64,000 bases of DNA from Sphingomonas sp. Leaf407 (lineage in GTDB: Bacteria > Pseudomonadota > Alphaproteobacteria > Sphingomonadales > Sphingomonadaceae). Below the pieces are notes generated by a model, which saw only the letters and a program-made list of their open reading frames with translations, was not told where the DNA came from and did no database searches. The translations under genes were made by a program, and so were the position numbers. Position 1 is the stretch's first letter; every line of letters starts with the position of its first letter. The stretch lies in assembly GCF_001425385.1 (NCBI RefSeq), contig NZ_LMQO01000001.1, positions 906,833 to 970,832 of the forward strand, written 5' to 3'. Of this stretch, positions 9,082 to 19,739 are shown in pieces.

Positions 9082-11259
9082 TTACCGGTCCAACCCCGCC
9101 AACACCTTGTCCAGCGTGATCGGATACTCGCGCACCCGCACCCCGGTGGCATTGTACACCGCATTGGCCACCGCCGCGCCGACGCCACAGATGCCCAGCT
9201 CCCCGACCCCCTTCGCCTTCATCGGCGACGAATACGGGTCCTCCTCCTCCAGAAACACGACTTCCTGATGCGGAATGTCGGCATGGGTCGGCACATGATA
9301 TTCGGCCATGTCGTGGTTGATGAACCCGCCCAGCCGCGCGTCGACCACCAGTTCCTCGGTCAGCGCCGCGCCGACGCCCATCGTCATCGCCCCCAATATC
9401 TGGTTGCGTGCCGCCTTGGGGTTCAGGATGCGCCCGGCGGCGAACACGCCGGTCATCCGCCGCACGCGGATTTCGCACGTTTCGTCGTCGACGCCGACTT
9501 CGACGAAATGCGCGCCGAACGTCGCCTGCACGAACTTCTTGGTCAGGTCGCCGAACTCGATCCGGTCCTCGACCTCGATCCCGTCGGCCCCCGCCGCTTC
9601 GCCGAGCGGCACCGACCGGTTGCCCGACCACACCCGCCCCTCGGCGAAGCGCGCCGTGGCGGCATCGAAGCCGACCGCCTCGGCGATCCGGTCGCGTAAG
9701 CCAACGCACGCGGCATAGACCCCGGCGGTCGAGCTGTTCGCGCCGAACTGCCCGCCCGACCCGGCCGACACCGGAAAGCCCGACTCCCCCAGCCGTACCG
9801 TCACCTGATCCAGCTCGACGCCGAGCATCTCGGCGGCGGTCTGCGCGAGGATCGTGTAGCTGCCGGTGCCGATGTCGGTCATGTCGGTGGTGACGGTGAC
9901 ACGGCCGTCCGCGCCAATCCCGACCCGCGCCGCCGATTTGACCACGATGTTGCCGCGATACGCCGCCGCCATCCCCATGCCGATCCGCCAGCGCCCGTCG
10001 CGTACCCGCCCCGGCGTGGCCACCCGCCGTTCCCAGCCGAACCGCGCCGCGCCTTCGCGCAGACACCCGATCAGGTCGCGGTGCGAAAAGCGCCGCTCGG
10101 GCTTCTCAGGATCAACCTGCGTATCGTTCAGGATGCGCAGCTCGACCGGATCGACACCCAGCGTTTCGGCCAGCTCGTCCATCGCGCCTTCCAGCGCCAT
10201 CATCCCCACCGCTTCGCCCGGCGCACGCATCGCATTGCTCTCGGGCAGATGCAGTTCGGCCAGCCGCTCTACCACCAGCCGGTTCGGCGCGGCGTACAAC
10301 TGCCGGGTCTGCGCGCCCGCCCCTTCAGGGCTGCCGCCGGGCAGGTCGCCCGACCAGCTATCATGGCCGATCGCGGTCAGCCGGCCGTCACGGGTCGCGC
10401 CCAGCCGTATCCGCTGGATCGTGGCCGAGCGATGCGTGGTGTTGTTGAACACCTGCGGGCGCGCGAGCACCACCTTGACCGGCCTGCCCACCGCCTTCGC
10501 CGCCACCGCCGCCAGCACCGCATCGGCGCGCACCCACAGTTTCCCGCCGAAACCGCCACCGACATGATGCGCGACGATCCGCACCTTGTCCTTGGGAATG
10601 CCGAGCACCTTCGCCATGTCGCGCGCGGCCCAGTCGACCATCTGGTTCGCGGTCCACAGCGTCAGCGTATCGCCCTCCCACGCGGCGATCGACGCATGCG
10701 GCTCCATCATCGCATGGGCATGGTCGGGGGTGGTGTAGGTTGCATCGATACGGACCTCGGCTTCGGCAAAGGCGGTATCGAAATCGCCGTGCCGTTTCGC
10801 CGAGTGCGGCTTGGCGGCATCGTCACGCGCCTGCGCCAGATCGAAGCGGCCCTCGTCCGCCGCATAGTCGACCCGCACCAGCCGCGCCGCCGCCCGCGCC
10901 GCCTCGAACCCGTCGGCGACGACCAGCGCCACCGCCTGCCCGAACTGGTCGACCTGCGGCCCGGCCAGCATCGGCACCTTGTGATCGTCTCCCAGCGCCA
11001 GTTCGCCCGCATTCTCATGGGTGACGACATGCCGTACCCCCGGCGCCGCCAGCGCTTCGTTGCAATCGATCGCCACGATCCGCCCGCGCGCGATCGTCGC
11101 GCCGACGATCACGCCGTACATCTGCCCCGGCACATCGAACTCGGCGGCATAGGTCGCCCAGCCCGATACCTTGAGCGGCCCCTCGATCCGGTCGGTCGGG
11201 CGGCCGAGCACGCGCATCGCGTCGATCGCGTTCGGGCCTGCGATATCGGTGAACTTCAT
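9082..11259 (-). CDS. Xanthine dehydrogenase/aldehyde oxidase family molybdopterin-binding subunit
   Basis: The 725-residue protein is the large, molybdenum-cofactor-binding subunit of a PaoC/XdhB-like hydroxylase. It carries the cofactor loop GGGFGGK at residues 234-240 and the active-site Glu at about 687 in the motif GVGELGI. Its length fits the three-subunit periplasmic or cytosolic aldehyde oxidoreductase type, whose other parts are a 2Fe-2S subunit and an FAD subunit. Neither partner gene is adjacent: mutL lies 12 bp upstream, a repeat region downstream. It must therefore borrow partners encoded elsewhere or be inactive. No export signal is visible, as expected for a subunit exported with a partner. 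The substrate (aldehyde, purine or other N-heterocycle) cannot be told. Confidence 0.9.
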   Translation of the reverse strand: MKFTDIAGPNAIDAMRVLGRPTDRIEGPLKVSGWATYAAEFDVPGQMYGVIVGATIARGRIVAIDCNEALAAPGVRHVVTHENAGELALGDDHKVPMLAGPQVDQFGQAVALVVADGFEAARAAARLVRVDYAADEGRFDLAQARDDAAKPHSAKRHGDFDTAFAEAEVRIDATYTTPDHAHAMMEPHASIAAWEGDTLTLWTANQMVDWAARDMAKVLGIPKDKVRIVAHHVGGGFGGKLWVRADAVLAAVAAKAVGRPVKVVLARPQVFNNTTHRSATIQRIRLGATRDGRLTAIGHDSWSGDLPGGSPEGAGAQTRQLYAAPNRLVVERLAELHLPESNAMRAPGEAVGMMALEGAMDELAETLGVDPVELRILNDTQVDPEKPERRFSHRDLIGCLREGAARFGWERRVATPGRVRDGRWRIGMGMAAAYRGNIVVKSAARVGIGADGRVTVTTDMTDIGTGSYTILAQTAAEMLGVELDQVTVRLGESGFPVSAGSGGQFGANSSTAGVYAACVGLRDRIAEAVGFDAATARFAEGRVWSGNRSVPLGEAAGADGIEVEDRIEFGDLTKKFVQATFGAHFVEVGVDDETCEIRVRRMTGVFAAGRILNPKAARNQILGAMTMGVGAALTEELVVDARLGGFINHDMAEYHVPTHADIPHQEVVFLEEEDPYSSPMKAKGVGELGICGVGAAVANAVYNATGVRVREYPITLDKVLAGLDR

Positions 11260-11271
11260 GATCCTGACTTC

Positions 11272-13029
11272 CTATTTCCGGCCGAACAGCCGTTCAATGT
11301 CGCCATGCGCCAGCTTGATCCACGTCGGGCGACCATGGTTGCACTGGCCCGAATGCGGCGTCACTTCCATTTCGCGCAGCAGCGCGTTCATCTCCGCCAC
11401 CGACAACACCCGCCCCGCACGAACCGATCCATGGCACGCCATCGTCGCGGCGACATGATCGATCCGTTCCTTGAGCGACAGCGCGGCATCGTGCGCCCGG
11501 ATCTCGTCGGCCAGATCGGTGACAAGGCCGACGACATCGCCCTGCCCCAGCACCGCCGGGGTGGCGCGTACCAGCATCGCACGCGGCCCGAACCGTTCCA
11601 GCTCCAGCCCGAACTCGGCCAGCTCGGCAGCGCGGTCCTCCAGCGCGTCGCACGCCACCTCGTCCAGCTCGACCACTTCGGGGATCAGCAGCGCCTGGGT
11701 TTTGACCCCGCCGGTCGCCAGCCCCTTGCGCATCCGTTCCAGCACCAACCGTTCGTGCGCGGCATGCTGGTCGACCAGCACCAGCCCGTCCTCGGCTTCG
11801 GCGACGATATAGGTTCGCGCGACCTGTCCGCGCGCCGCGCCCAGCGGGAATTGCGTCGACGCCGGCACCGGTTCGACCGCCGGCTCGGCGCGTGCCTGTG
11901 GTGGCGGCGCGAAGAACGTCGGGCGGCGTTCGTGAAACGCGAAGCCCGGCGACGGTGCGGCCTCGGCCAGCGGCGGCAGCGGCGCGGCAACGGGCTCGCT
12001 GGTCCATGCCGTCATCGCCACGTCGGCCGGCCGCTGCGCCGCGCGGAACCCGGCTTCGTCGAGCGCGCGGCGCAGACCGCCCACGATCAGCCCGCGCGCG
12101 GCGGCGGGATCGTGAAACCGCACCTCGGTCTTGGCCGGATGGACGTTCACGTCGATCAGGTCGGGATCGACGTCGAGGAACAGCGCCACCACCGCATGGC
12201 GATCACGCGCCAGCATCTCGGCATAAGCCCCGCGCACCGCGCCCGCCAGCAACCGGTCGCGCACCGGCCGACCGTTGACGAACAGATACTGATGATCGGC
12301 CACCCCCCGGTGGAACGTCGGCAGCCCGGCGACCCCGCCCAGCCGCATCCCCTCGCGCGCCCAGTCCAGCCCGATCGAATTGGCAGCCAGCGCCCGGTCG
12401 ATCAGGCCCGCGACCCGCTCGGGCCGTGACTCAGCCCCCTGCACGCTCAACACCCGCCGCCCGTCATGATCGAGCGAGAAGGCGATGTCGCTGCGTGCCA
12501 TGGCGAGGCGCTTCACCTGATCGACGCAGGCGCCGAATTCGGCGCGCGCCGATCGCAGGAACTTGCGCCGCGCCGGCACCCGCGCGAACAGCCCCTCGAC
12601 GCGGATGCGCGTGCCCGGCGGCACGGCGGCGGGCCGGTCCTCGACCACCTCGCCATTGTCCACCGTGCGCAGCCAGCCTTCCGCGCCCACCGGCCGGCTC
12701 TCGATCGCGAGTCGCGCCACGCTGGCGATCGAAGGCAGCGCCTCGCCCCGGAATCCCAGCGTCGTCACCGCCTCGATCCGGTCGTCGGGCAGCTTCGATG
12801 TGGCATGGCGTTCGAGCGAAAGTGCCATTTCGGGAGGGGTCATGCCGCACCCGTCGTCGCTCACCTCGATCAGATCGATGCCGCCACCGGCGATTTTCAC
12901 GGCGATCCGGCTGGCCCCGGCGTCGATCGCGTTCTCGACCAGTTCTTTCAACGCGGAAGCAGGGCGTTCCACCACTTCGCCCGCCGCGATACGGTTGACG
13001 AGATGCTCGGGGAGACGGCGTATTGACAT
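11272..13029 (-). CDS. mutL: DNA mismatch repair protein MutL
   Basis: The 586-residue protein starts at the ATG at 13029, which gives the canonical N-terminus MSIRRLPEHLVNRIAAGEVV. The GHKL ATPase motifs follow: ELVENAIDAG, DDGCGM and GFRGEAL. A Pro/Ala-rich linker leads to the C-terminal dimerisation domain. That domain contains the endonuclease metal motif DQHAAHERLVLE, matching DQHA(x)2E(x)4E, and the terminal GQCNHGRP block. This MutL is therefore predicted to nick DNA itself, unlike the E. coli protein that relies on MutH. The gene is divergent from mreB and is followed after 12 bp by the molybdenum hydroxylase gene. Confidence 0.97.
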   Translation of the reverse strand: MSIRRLPEHLVNRIAAGEVVERPASALKELVENAIDAGASRIAVKIAGGGIDLIEVSDDGCGMTPPEMALSLERHATSKLPDDRIEAVTTLGFRGEALPSIASVARLAIESRPVGAEGWLRTVDNGEVVEDRPAAVPPGTRIRVEGLFARVPARRKFLRSARAEFGACVDQVKRLAMARSDIAFSLDHDGRRVLSVQGAESRPERVAGLIDRALAANSIGLDWAREGMRLGGVAGLPTFHRGVADHQYLFVNGRPVRDRLLAGAVRGAYAEMLARDRHAVVALFLDVDPDLIDVNVHPAKTEVRFHDPAAARGLIVGGLRRALDEAGFRAAQRPADVAMTAWTSEPVAAPLPPLAEAAPSPGFAFHERRPTFFAPPPQARAEPAVEPVPASTQFPLGAARGQVARTYIVAEAEDGLVLVDQHAAHERLVLERMRKGLATGGVKTQALLIPEVVELDEVACDALEDRAAELAEFGLELERFGPRAMLVRATPAVLGQGDVVGLVTDLADEIRAHDAALSLKERIDHVAATMACHGSVRAGRVLSVAEMNALLREMEVTPHSGQCNHGRPTWIKLAHGDIERLFGRK

Positions 13030-13043
13030 GGAGATCGCTCTAG

Positions 13044-14213
<1,170 letters not shown>

Positions 14214-14231
14214 GCGTAAGGACCGGGGGCA

Positions 14232-15131
14232 ATGGCGCCGCCACGCAATCTGCGGCCGGGATTTTCACGTCGGGCGCAATATACCGTGTTCGCCGCCTAT
14301 GTCATGGCGGCGACCGGCGCGCTGCTCGGCGCGATCCTGCTGACGATCTCGATCATCGATCCGCGCGCCTTCGCCTCGCTGCGCGGCGCGCTGCGCGAGG
14401 CGACGACGCCGGTGTCCGCCGCGATGGACTGGACGCTCGACGGGCTGGGGTCGATCCCGCGCGGCATTGGCGATCATTTCGGCACGGTCAGTGAGAACCG
14501 CGCGCTACGCGCCCGCGAGGAAGCGACCCGCCGCTATCTGATGCAGGCCCGCCTGCTCAACCGCGAGAACCAGCGCTTACGCGCCCTGCTCGCCTTGCGC
14601 GATCGCTCGCCGATGCCGGTCGTCACCGCGCGACTGGTCAACAGCTCGGCCGGCAGTACGCGGCGCTACGCCACGCTGAACGCCGGATCGCGGCAGGGCG
14701 TGCTGCGCGGTCAGCCGGTGCGCGGCCCCAACGGGCTGATCGGCCGCGTCGTCGAAACCAGCCCCAACACCGCCAGCGTCCTGCTGGTGATCGATCCCGA
14801 AAGCATCGTGCCGGTGCTGCGCACCCGGGACGGGCTGTCGGCGATCGTCGCAGGGCAAGGCAACGGCATGGTCGAGGTCCGCTCGGCCGGCATCGTCAAC
14901 GTGCCGTTGCTGGCCGGCGACCTGTTCGTGACCTCGGGCACCGGCGGCATCTATCCGCCGGGCGTGCCGGTGGCGCGCGTGGTCAAGAGCGCGCGCGACG
15001 TGGCCCCGGCCCGCGCGCTCGCCAACCCCGACGGGCTCGACTTCGCGCTGGTCGAACGCACCTATCTTCCCGCGCCGGTGCCCCGTCCGACGCCCAGCGC
15101 CACGCCGACGCCGCGGCCCGCCGCCGAATGA
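14232..15131 (+). CDS. mreC: Rod shape-determining protein MreC
   Basis: The protein has 299 residues. A short basic N-terminus precedes one membrane helix (about residues 20-40). A coiled-coil segment (about 80-115, ENRALRAREEATRRYLMQAR) leads into the two-lobed beta domain typical of MreC. The C-terminal 25 residues are a Pro/Thr-rich tail. MreC links the cytoplasmic MreB filament to the periplasmic synthases PBP2/RodA. The gene overlaps mreD by four bases (ATGA). Confidence 0.95.
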   Translation: MAPPRNLRPGFSRRAQYTVFAAYVMAATGALLGAILLTISIIDPRAFASLRGALREATTPVSAAMDWTLDGLGSIPRGIGDHFGTVSENRALRAREEATRRYLMQARLLNRENQRLRALLALRDRSPMPVVTARLVNSSAGSTRRYATLNAGSRQGVLRGQPVRGPNGLIGRVVETSPNTASVLLVIDPESIVPVLRTRDGLSAIVAGQGNGMVEVRSAGIVNVPLLAGDLFVTSGTGGIYPPGVPVARVVKSARDVAPARALANPDGLDFALVERTYLPAPVPRPTPSATPTPRPAAE

Positions 15132-15628
15132 AGCTGCTAGGGCCTGTCGACGACGGCACCGACCGCATCATCGCCAGGCGTGCCGTGCTGAGCATCCTCG
15201 CCGGATCGCTCGTCACGCTGATCCCGGTGGTGGCCAAGGTGCCGTTCCTGCCGCCGTTCGGGCTGATGATGCTGCTCGGCTGGCGGCTGCTGCGCCCGCA
15301 CACCCTGCCCATCTGGGCGGCGGCACCACTCGGCTTGTTCGACGATCTGGTGAGCGGTCAGCCGCTGGGCAGCGCGATGCTGTTGTGGCAATTGTGCATG
15401 CTGATGCTCGACTTCGTCGATACCCGCATGATGACGCGCGACTTCTGGCAGGACTGGCTCCTCGCCGGCGGGTCGATCGCGCTGTCGCTCGTGCTCGGCC
15501 GCGCCTTTGCCACCAGCCTTGGCGCGCATGTCGATACCGCCTTGTTGTTTCAGATCATCGTTTCCGTGGCGTTGTTTCCACTGGCGACGCGGCTATGTAC
15601 GGCGCTGGGTGGCCGTGAGGATGAATGA
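15128..15628 (+). CDS. mreD: Rod shape-determining protein MreD
   Basis: This 166-residue integral membrane protein has about five predicted helices. It contains the family features of a conserved first helix and the block PLGLFDDLVSGQPLG. MreD belongs to the elongasome with MreB, MreC, PBP2 and RodA and helps regulate the RodA-PBP2 pair. Both ends are translationally coupled: ATGA overlaps with mreC upstream and with mrdA downstream. Confidence 0.93.
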   Translation: MKLLGPVDDGTDRIIARRAVLSILAGSLVTLIPVVAKVPFLPPFGLMMLLGWRLLRPHTLPIWAAAPLGLFDDLVSGQPLGSAMLLWQLCMLMLDFVDTRMMTRDFWQDWLLAGGSIALSLVLGRAFATSLGAHVDTALLFQIIVSVALFPLATRLCTALGGREDE

Positions 15629-17658
15629 GCAGGATCGTCACCGAAGCCCAACAGGCATTCAGCTTTTCCAGGCGTGCGATGGTGCTGGGCGGCGCGCAGG
15701 CGGCGGTCGGCCTCGTCCTCGCCGGGCGGATGACGTGGCTCTCGGTCGCCGAGAACGAGCGCTATAACCTTCTCGCCGAAAGCAACCGCGTCAATCTGAC
15801 GATGATTCCGCCGCGGCGCGGGTGGATCATCGACCGGCACGGCGCGCCGATCGCCAACAACCGCACCGACTTCCGCGTCGACCTGATCCCCGACCGGATG
15901 GAGGACCGCGACCGCGTGCTGGGCGAGCTGCGCCAGTTGCTGGCGCTCACCCCCGAAGACATGGCGCGCATCCAGACCGATCTGGAACGCGCCCGCCGCT
16001 CGCAGCCGGTACAGGTGGCGGAGAACCTCGACTGGGAACGTTTCGCCGCCGTCAGCGTCCGCCTGCCCGAACTGCCCGGCGTTCAGCCGACGCGCGGCTT
16101 CTCGCGTAACTATCCGGGCGGTGCCTCGGTCGCGCATCTGACCGGCTATGTCGGCGCGGCGACCCGCGAGCAGTACAAGGAAAGCCGCGATCCGCTGATG
16201 AACACGCCCGGCTTCAAGCTCGGCAAGGACGGACTGGAAAAGGCGCTGGAACCCCGGCTGCGTGGTATTGCCGGGGCCAAGCGGGTCGAAGTCACCGCGC
16301 GCGGTCAGGTCGTGCGCGAACTCGAAACCCGGCCCGACCGGCAGGGGCAGAACGCCCGGCTGACGATCGACCTCGGGCTACAGGAATATGCCGCCCGTCG
16401 CCTCGGCCCCAATTCGGGCTCGGCGGTGGTGATGGACGCGATCACCGGCGACGTGCTGGCGATGGTGTCGATGCCGGCCTATGACCCCAACAGCTTTTCC
16501 GACGGCATCGGCCGGCTGGAGTGGAAAATGCTGTCGGATGATGACCATATTCCGTTGATGAACAAGACCTTGCAGGGTCTTTATCCCCCCGGTTCTACGG
16601 TCAAGCCGATGCACGCGCTGGCCATCCTGCAAGCCGGGATCGACCCGCATCGCCGGGTCAATTGCTCGGGCGTGCTACAGGTCGGCACCGGCCGCTTCCA
16701 CTGTCACAAGCGCGGCGGCCACGGCCCGCTCGACATGGTCGGCGCGGTCGCGCAAAGCTGCGACATCTATTTCTACACCATGGCCCGCGAGCTCGGCTAC
16801 GACCGGTTCGCCCCGGTCGTCCGCTCGATGGGGCTGGGGCAGGAATTCGAGCTTCCCTTCCAGTCGCAACGCTATGGCACCGTGCCAGATAGCGCGTGGA
16901 AGCTACGCAAATACAAACAGAAATGGACCGTGGCGGACTCGGTCAACGCCTCGATCGGTCAGGGCTATGTCCTTACCAATCCGCTGCAACTGGCGGTGAT
17001 GGCGGCGCGCATCGCGCAGGGGCGCCACGTCGTTCCCCGGCTGTTGCTCGACACCCCGCACCGCCCGGCGCAATCGATGAACATCGATCCAGAGATGCTG
17101 GCGACAGTCCACAAGGCGACATGGGCGGTCATCAACGGCGGCGGGACCGGCGGCCGCTCGCGGTTTCAGGGGCTGCCCGGCATCGAACTGGCGGGCAAGA
17201 CCGGCACCGCGCAGGTCCGCCGCATCACCATGGCCGAACGCCGCACCGGCGTGCTCGGCGACGGCGCGCTGCCGTTCCGCATGCGCGACCACTCGCTCTT
17301 CATCGGCTATGCCCCGGCCGACAAGCCGCGCTATGCCGTCTCGGTCGTCCTCGAACACTCAGGGCATATCTACACCGCCGCGCCGATCGCCAGCGACATC
17401 CTGTCATGGCTGTTCGACCGGGAAAAGGCGATGAAGCGCCTCGAACCGTTGGAGCGCGAATGGGGCGGCGATGTAAAGACCCGCATGGACAGCCAGTGGC
17501 GCGCGTTTCAGGCGGCACAGGCCGCCCCCGTCCTCACCGTTCCCGCCACCCCGGCGGATGTCGAGGGGGCCACCACCAACGTCGTCGACAGCGCGGTGAA
17601 CCAGAGCCAGCCCGACACCGCCGTCGCCCAATCGAACGTGACCGAACGGACCGAATGA
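15625..17658 (+). CDS. mrdA: Penicillin-binding protein 2 (peptidoglycan transpeptidase)
   Basis: The 677-residue class B PBP cross-links peptidoglycan during cell elongation. One membrane helix (about residues 13-37) is followed by the non-catalytic pedestal. The transpeptidase domain carries the active-site Ser324-x-x-Lys327 (STVK), SCD at 378-380 and KTG at 525-527. The C-terminal 50 residues beyond the catalytic fold are low-complexity. It overlaps mreD and rodA by four bases on each side, which matches the close PBP2-RodA functional pair. Confidence 0.97.
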   Translation: MSRIVTEAQQAFSFSRRAMVLGGAQAAVGLVLAGRMTWLSVAENERYNLLAESNRVNLTMIPPRRGWIIDRHGAPIANNRTDFRVDLIPDRMEDRDRVLGELRQLLALTPEDMARIQTDLERARRSQPVQVAENLDWERFAAVSVRLPELPGVQPTRGFSRNYPGGASVAHLTGYVGAATREQYKESRDPLMNTPGFKLGKDGLEKALEPRLRGIAGAKRVEVTARGQVVRELETRPDRQGQNARLTIDLGLQEYAARRLGPNSGSAVVMDAITGDVLAMVSMPAYDPNSFSDGIGRLEWKMLSDDDHIPLMNKTLQGLYPPGSTVKPMHALAILQAGIDPHRRVNCSGVLQVGTGRFHCHKRGGHGPLDMVGAVAQSCDIYFYTMARELGYDRFAPVVRSMGLGQEFELPFQSQRYGTVPDSAWKLRKYKQKWTVADSVNASIGQGYVLTNPLQLAVMAARIAQGRHVVPRLLLDTPHRPAQSMNIDPEMLATVHKATWAVINGGGTGGRSRFQGLPGIELAGKTGTAQVRRITMAERRTGVLGDGALPFRMRDHSLFIGYAPADKPRYAVSVVLEHSGHIYTAAPIASDILSWLFDREKAMKRLEPLEREWGGDVKTRMDSQWRAFQAAQAAPVLTVPATPADVEGATTNVVDSAVNQSQPDTAVAQSNVTERTE

Positions 17659-18791
17659 AACGCATCAACCAGACGACGTCGCACGGCCTCGGCTTCGTCC
17701 CCGCCCCGCTCGCGCAATTGCCATGGCGGGTGCTGTTCCTGCTGCTGGCGATCAGCGGCTTCGGCATCGTCGTCCTGTTCTCCGCCGCCGGCGGCAGCCC
17801 GTCGCCATGGGCCGAACGACAGGGGATGGCGTTCTTCATCTTCCTCGCCGGCGCGATTGCGCTGTCGCGGGTCCGGGTGTCGTTCTGGCAGAACATGGCG
17901 CTCCCCGCCTATGCCGTCATCACCGTCAGCCTGATCCTCGTCGAGCTGCTCGGCGCGGTGAAGGGCGGGTCGCAGCGCTGGCTCGATCTGGGCATCATCC
18001 GGGTGCAGCCGTCCGAATTCATGAAGCCGGTGATGGTGCTGGCACTGGCGCGCTTCTACGACCTGCTGCCTGCCGGCGAAATCCGCCGCTTCGGGGCGGT
18101 CTGGCCCGCTGCGATCATGCTGGGGCTGCCCGCCGGGCTAGTGATGCTGCAACCCGATCTTGGCACCGCGCTGATGATTACCAGCGGTGGCCTGACCGTC
18201 ATGTTCCTTGCCGGTCTGCCGATCCGGCTGTTCGTCGGCGGCGCGCTGGCAGTGGCAATCGCCGCACCGCTTGCCTTCCAGTTCCTGCTGCATGACTATC
18301 AGCGCAATCGCGTGCTGATCTTCCTCGATCCCGAAAGCGATCCGCTGGGCACTGGCTATCACATCAGCCAGTCGAAGATCGCGATCGGATCGGGCGGCAT
18401 CTTCGGCAAGGGGTTCCTGAACGGCACCCAGAGCCATCTCGACTATCTCCCCGAAGGCCATACCGACTTCGTGTTCGCGACCATGGCGGAGGAATGGGGA
18501 CTGATGGGCGGCATCTTCCTGATCGTGGCGTTCATCCTGCTGGTGCGCTGGGGCGTGAACGTCGGCGTGCGCGCCGAGGGCCGCTTCGCCAAGCTGGTCG
18601 CCGGCGGCCTTGCCACCACCATCTTCTTCTATGTCGCGATCAACCTGATGATGGTCATGGGCTTGGCGCCGGTCGTCGGCATCCCGCTGCCGCTCGTCAG
18701 CTATGGCGGATCGGCGCAGATGACGGTGCTGGGCTGCATCGGCATCCTGATGGCGATCGACCGCCAGAACCGCGACCGGGTGCGCTTCTGA
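17655..18791 (+). CDS. rodA: Peptidoglycan glycosyltransferase RodA
   Basis: The 378-residue SEDS-family membrane enzyme polymerises lipid II into glycan strands together with PBP2. The start at 17655 overlaps the mrdA stop (ATGA); the open frame extends upstream only as a shadow inside mrdA. About ten membrane helices are visible. Family blocks include SQRWLDLG, PSEFMKP, LQPDLGTAL and the C-terminal PLVSYGGSAQM. It closes the mre operon. A short palindrome (CGGCATGCCG) followed by A-rich bases at about 18801-18820 is a weak terminator candidate. Confidence 0.97.
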   Translation: MKRINQTTSHGLGFVPAPLAQLPWRVLFLLLAISGFGIVVLFSAAGGSPSPWAERQGMAFFIFLAGAIALSRVRVSFWQNMALPAYAVITVSLILVELLGAVKGGSQRWLDLGIIRVQPSEFMKPVMVLALARFYDLLPAGEIRRFGAVWPAAIMLGLPAGLVMLQPDLGTALMITSGGLTVMFLAGLPIRLFVGGALAVAIAAPLAFQFLLHDYQRNRVLIFLDPESDPLGTGYHISQSKIAIGSGGIFGKGFLNGTQSHLDYLPEGHTDFVFATMAEEWGLMGGIFLIVAFILLVRWGVNVGVRAEGRFAKLVAGGLATTIFFYVAINLMMVMGLAPVVGIPLPLVSYGGSAQMTVLGCIGILMAIDRQNRDRVRF

Positions 18792-18822
18792 CGCTAATTT
18801 CCGGCATGCCGAAAAATAGGGT

Positions 18823-18850
18823 TTGCATCGGGGACAAGGTTCGCTAAAGG
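18823..18850 (+). promoter_or_regulatory. Candidate promoter for the tRNA-Lys pair
   Basis: A -35-like TTGCAT (18823-18828) is followed after 16 bp by a -10-like TAAAGG (18845-18850). The tRNA starts 55 bp downstream. Alphaproteobacterial promoters tolerate loose -10 boxes, so this is a plausible but unproven site. Confidence 0.4.
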
Positions 18851-18905
18851 CCGCGCTCCAACGGCGGAACGGCCCCAAACCGGTCCGCCCCATCGCCCAG
18901 GCGAC

Positions 18906-18981
<76 letters not shown>

Positions 18982-18995
18982 CCTGTCCAGCGCAT

Positions 18996-19071
<76 letters not shown>

Positions 19072-19116
19072 CTGCCGCCCCAAGCGCGGCTATCCTGCAC
19101 CGGTTCATCGTGACAG

Positions 19117-19137
19117 AAGAGCGTCGTATGCGCTCTT
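19117..19137 (+). terminator. Weak hairpin after the tRNA-Lys genes
   Basis: The stem AAGAGCG/CGCTCTT (7 bp, 7-nt loop) lies 45 bp beyond the second tRNA and is followed by only one more T. It may end the tRNA transcript, but the missing U-run makes this uncertain. Confidence 0.35.
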
Positions 19138-19166
19138 TGACAAGTCTGGCGGCGTTCGCCGTCAAA

Positions 19167-19191
19167 CGTTACCCCCAGCGAAAGCTGGAAT
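19167..19191. repeat. Degraded half of the ATTCC-type palindromic repeat
   Basis: CGTTACCCCCAGCGAAAGCTGG (part shown) followed by AAT resembles one unit of the doublets at 8851-9079. Its stem CCAGC/GCTGG is intact but the flanks have drifted. No opposing unit is recognisable downstream. The rest of 19192-19325 shows nothing I can assign. Confidence 0.5.
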
Positions 19192-19325
19192 CTTCCGGTG
19201 ATGGCGCGCGACAGAAACCGCATAATGTGCGGGGGCGACATCTCCACGAAGCGGTATCCAACGGCAACGGCCCGACGCAAACTTCGGCAGCGTTCCGTGT
19301 AAATTTCGGGGGGCACCCCGCCCGC

Positions 19326-19655
19326 TCAATGGCGGCGGGCGTTCACTTCCAGCAGATGCTCGAAATCGGCCATCTCCAGCGTCTCGATGAATTCGCAGCC
19401 GGCTTCGTAATCGGTGGCGCGCATCACCCGCACCGCACGCGGTGCGGCCAGCCCCGGCAGCGTCAGCCACAGCGTGGCGCCCTTGGCCAGCGCCGAATAG
19501 GTTTGCAGGCGAACGCCATGGATCGAGATGTCGACGACCTTGCACAAGGTCCGGTCGAGGCCGCCGCGCCCCAGCTTGGCATCCAGCGAAACCGGTGCGC
19601 GCGGGCTGCGACGGCGTCCGTCGAGCTGGGCCGGTTCATATTCGGCAGCGAACAT
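19326..19655 (-). CDS. PilZ domain protein (putative c-di-GMP receptor)
   Basis: The 109-residue protein is a single PilZ domain. Both ligand-binding motifs are visible: RRSPR (RxxxR) near the N-terminus and DISIHG, matching (D/N)xSxxG. It is thus a candidate cyclic-di-GMP sensor acting through partner binding. An AGGAGG lies 10 bp before the ATG at 19655 and only 1 bp before an earlier in-frame ATG at 19664, so I prefer 19655. The gene is isolated, with rpmE upstream on the same strand beyond a hairpin. The controlled process cannot be told from the context. Confidence 0.87.
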   Translation of the reverse strand: MFAAEYEPAQLDGRRRSPRAPVSLDAKLGRGGLDRTLCKVVDISIHGVRLQTYSALAKGATLWLTLPGLAAPRAVRVMRATDYEAGCEFIETLEMADFEHLLEVNARRH

Positions 19656-19686
19656 GCTTCCCATTCCTCCTAGGGAACGGAGCCTA

Positions 19687-19726
19687 ACGCGCCGTGGTAA
19701 ACAAACCCTTGTCCACCACGGCGCGT
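19687..19726 (-). terminator. Strong hairpin after rpmE
   Basis: A perfect 12-bp stem, ACGCGCCGTGGT/ACCACGGCGCGT, with a 16-nt loop lies 13 bp beyond the rpmE stop codon. No U-run follows on either strand, so it may act as an RNA-stabilising end or a factor-dependent terminator. It separates rpmE from the PilZ gene. Confidence 0.6.
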
Positions 19727-19739
19727 CAATACGAGTATA

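Noticed and set aside
10081..12429. A 782-codon plus-strand frame opposite the molybdenum hydroxylase and mutL
   Set aside because: It crosses two clear minus-strand genes and has shadow-type composition.
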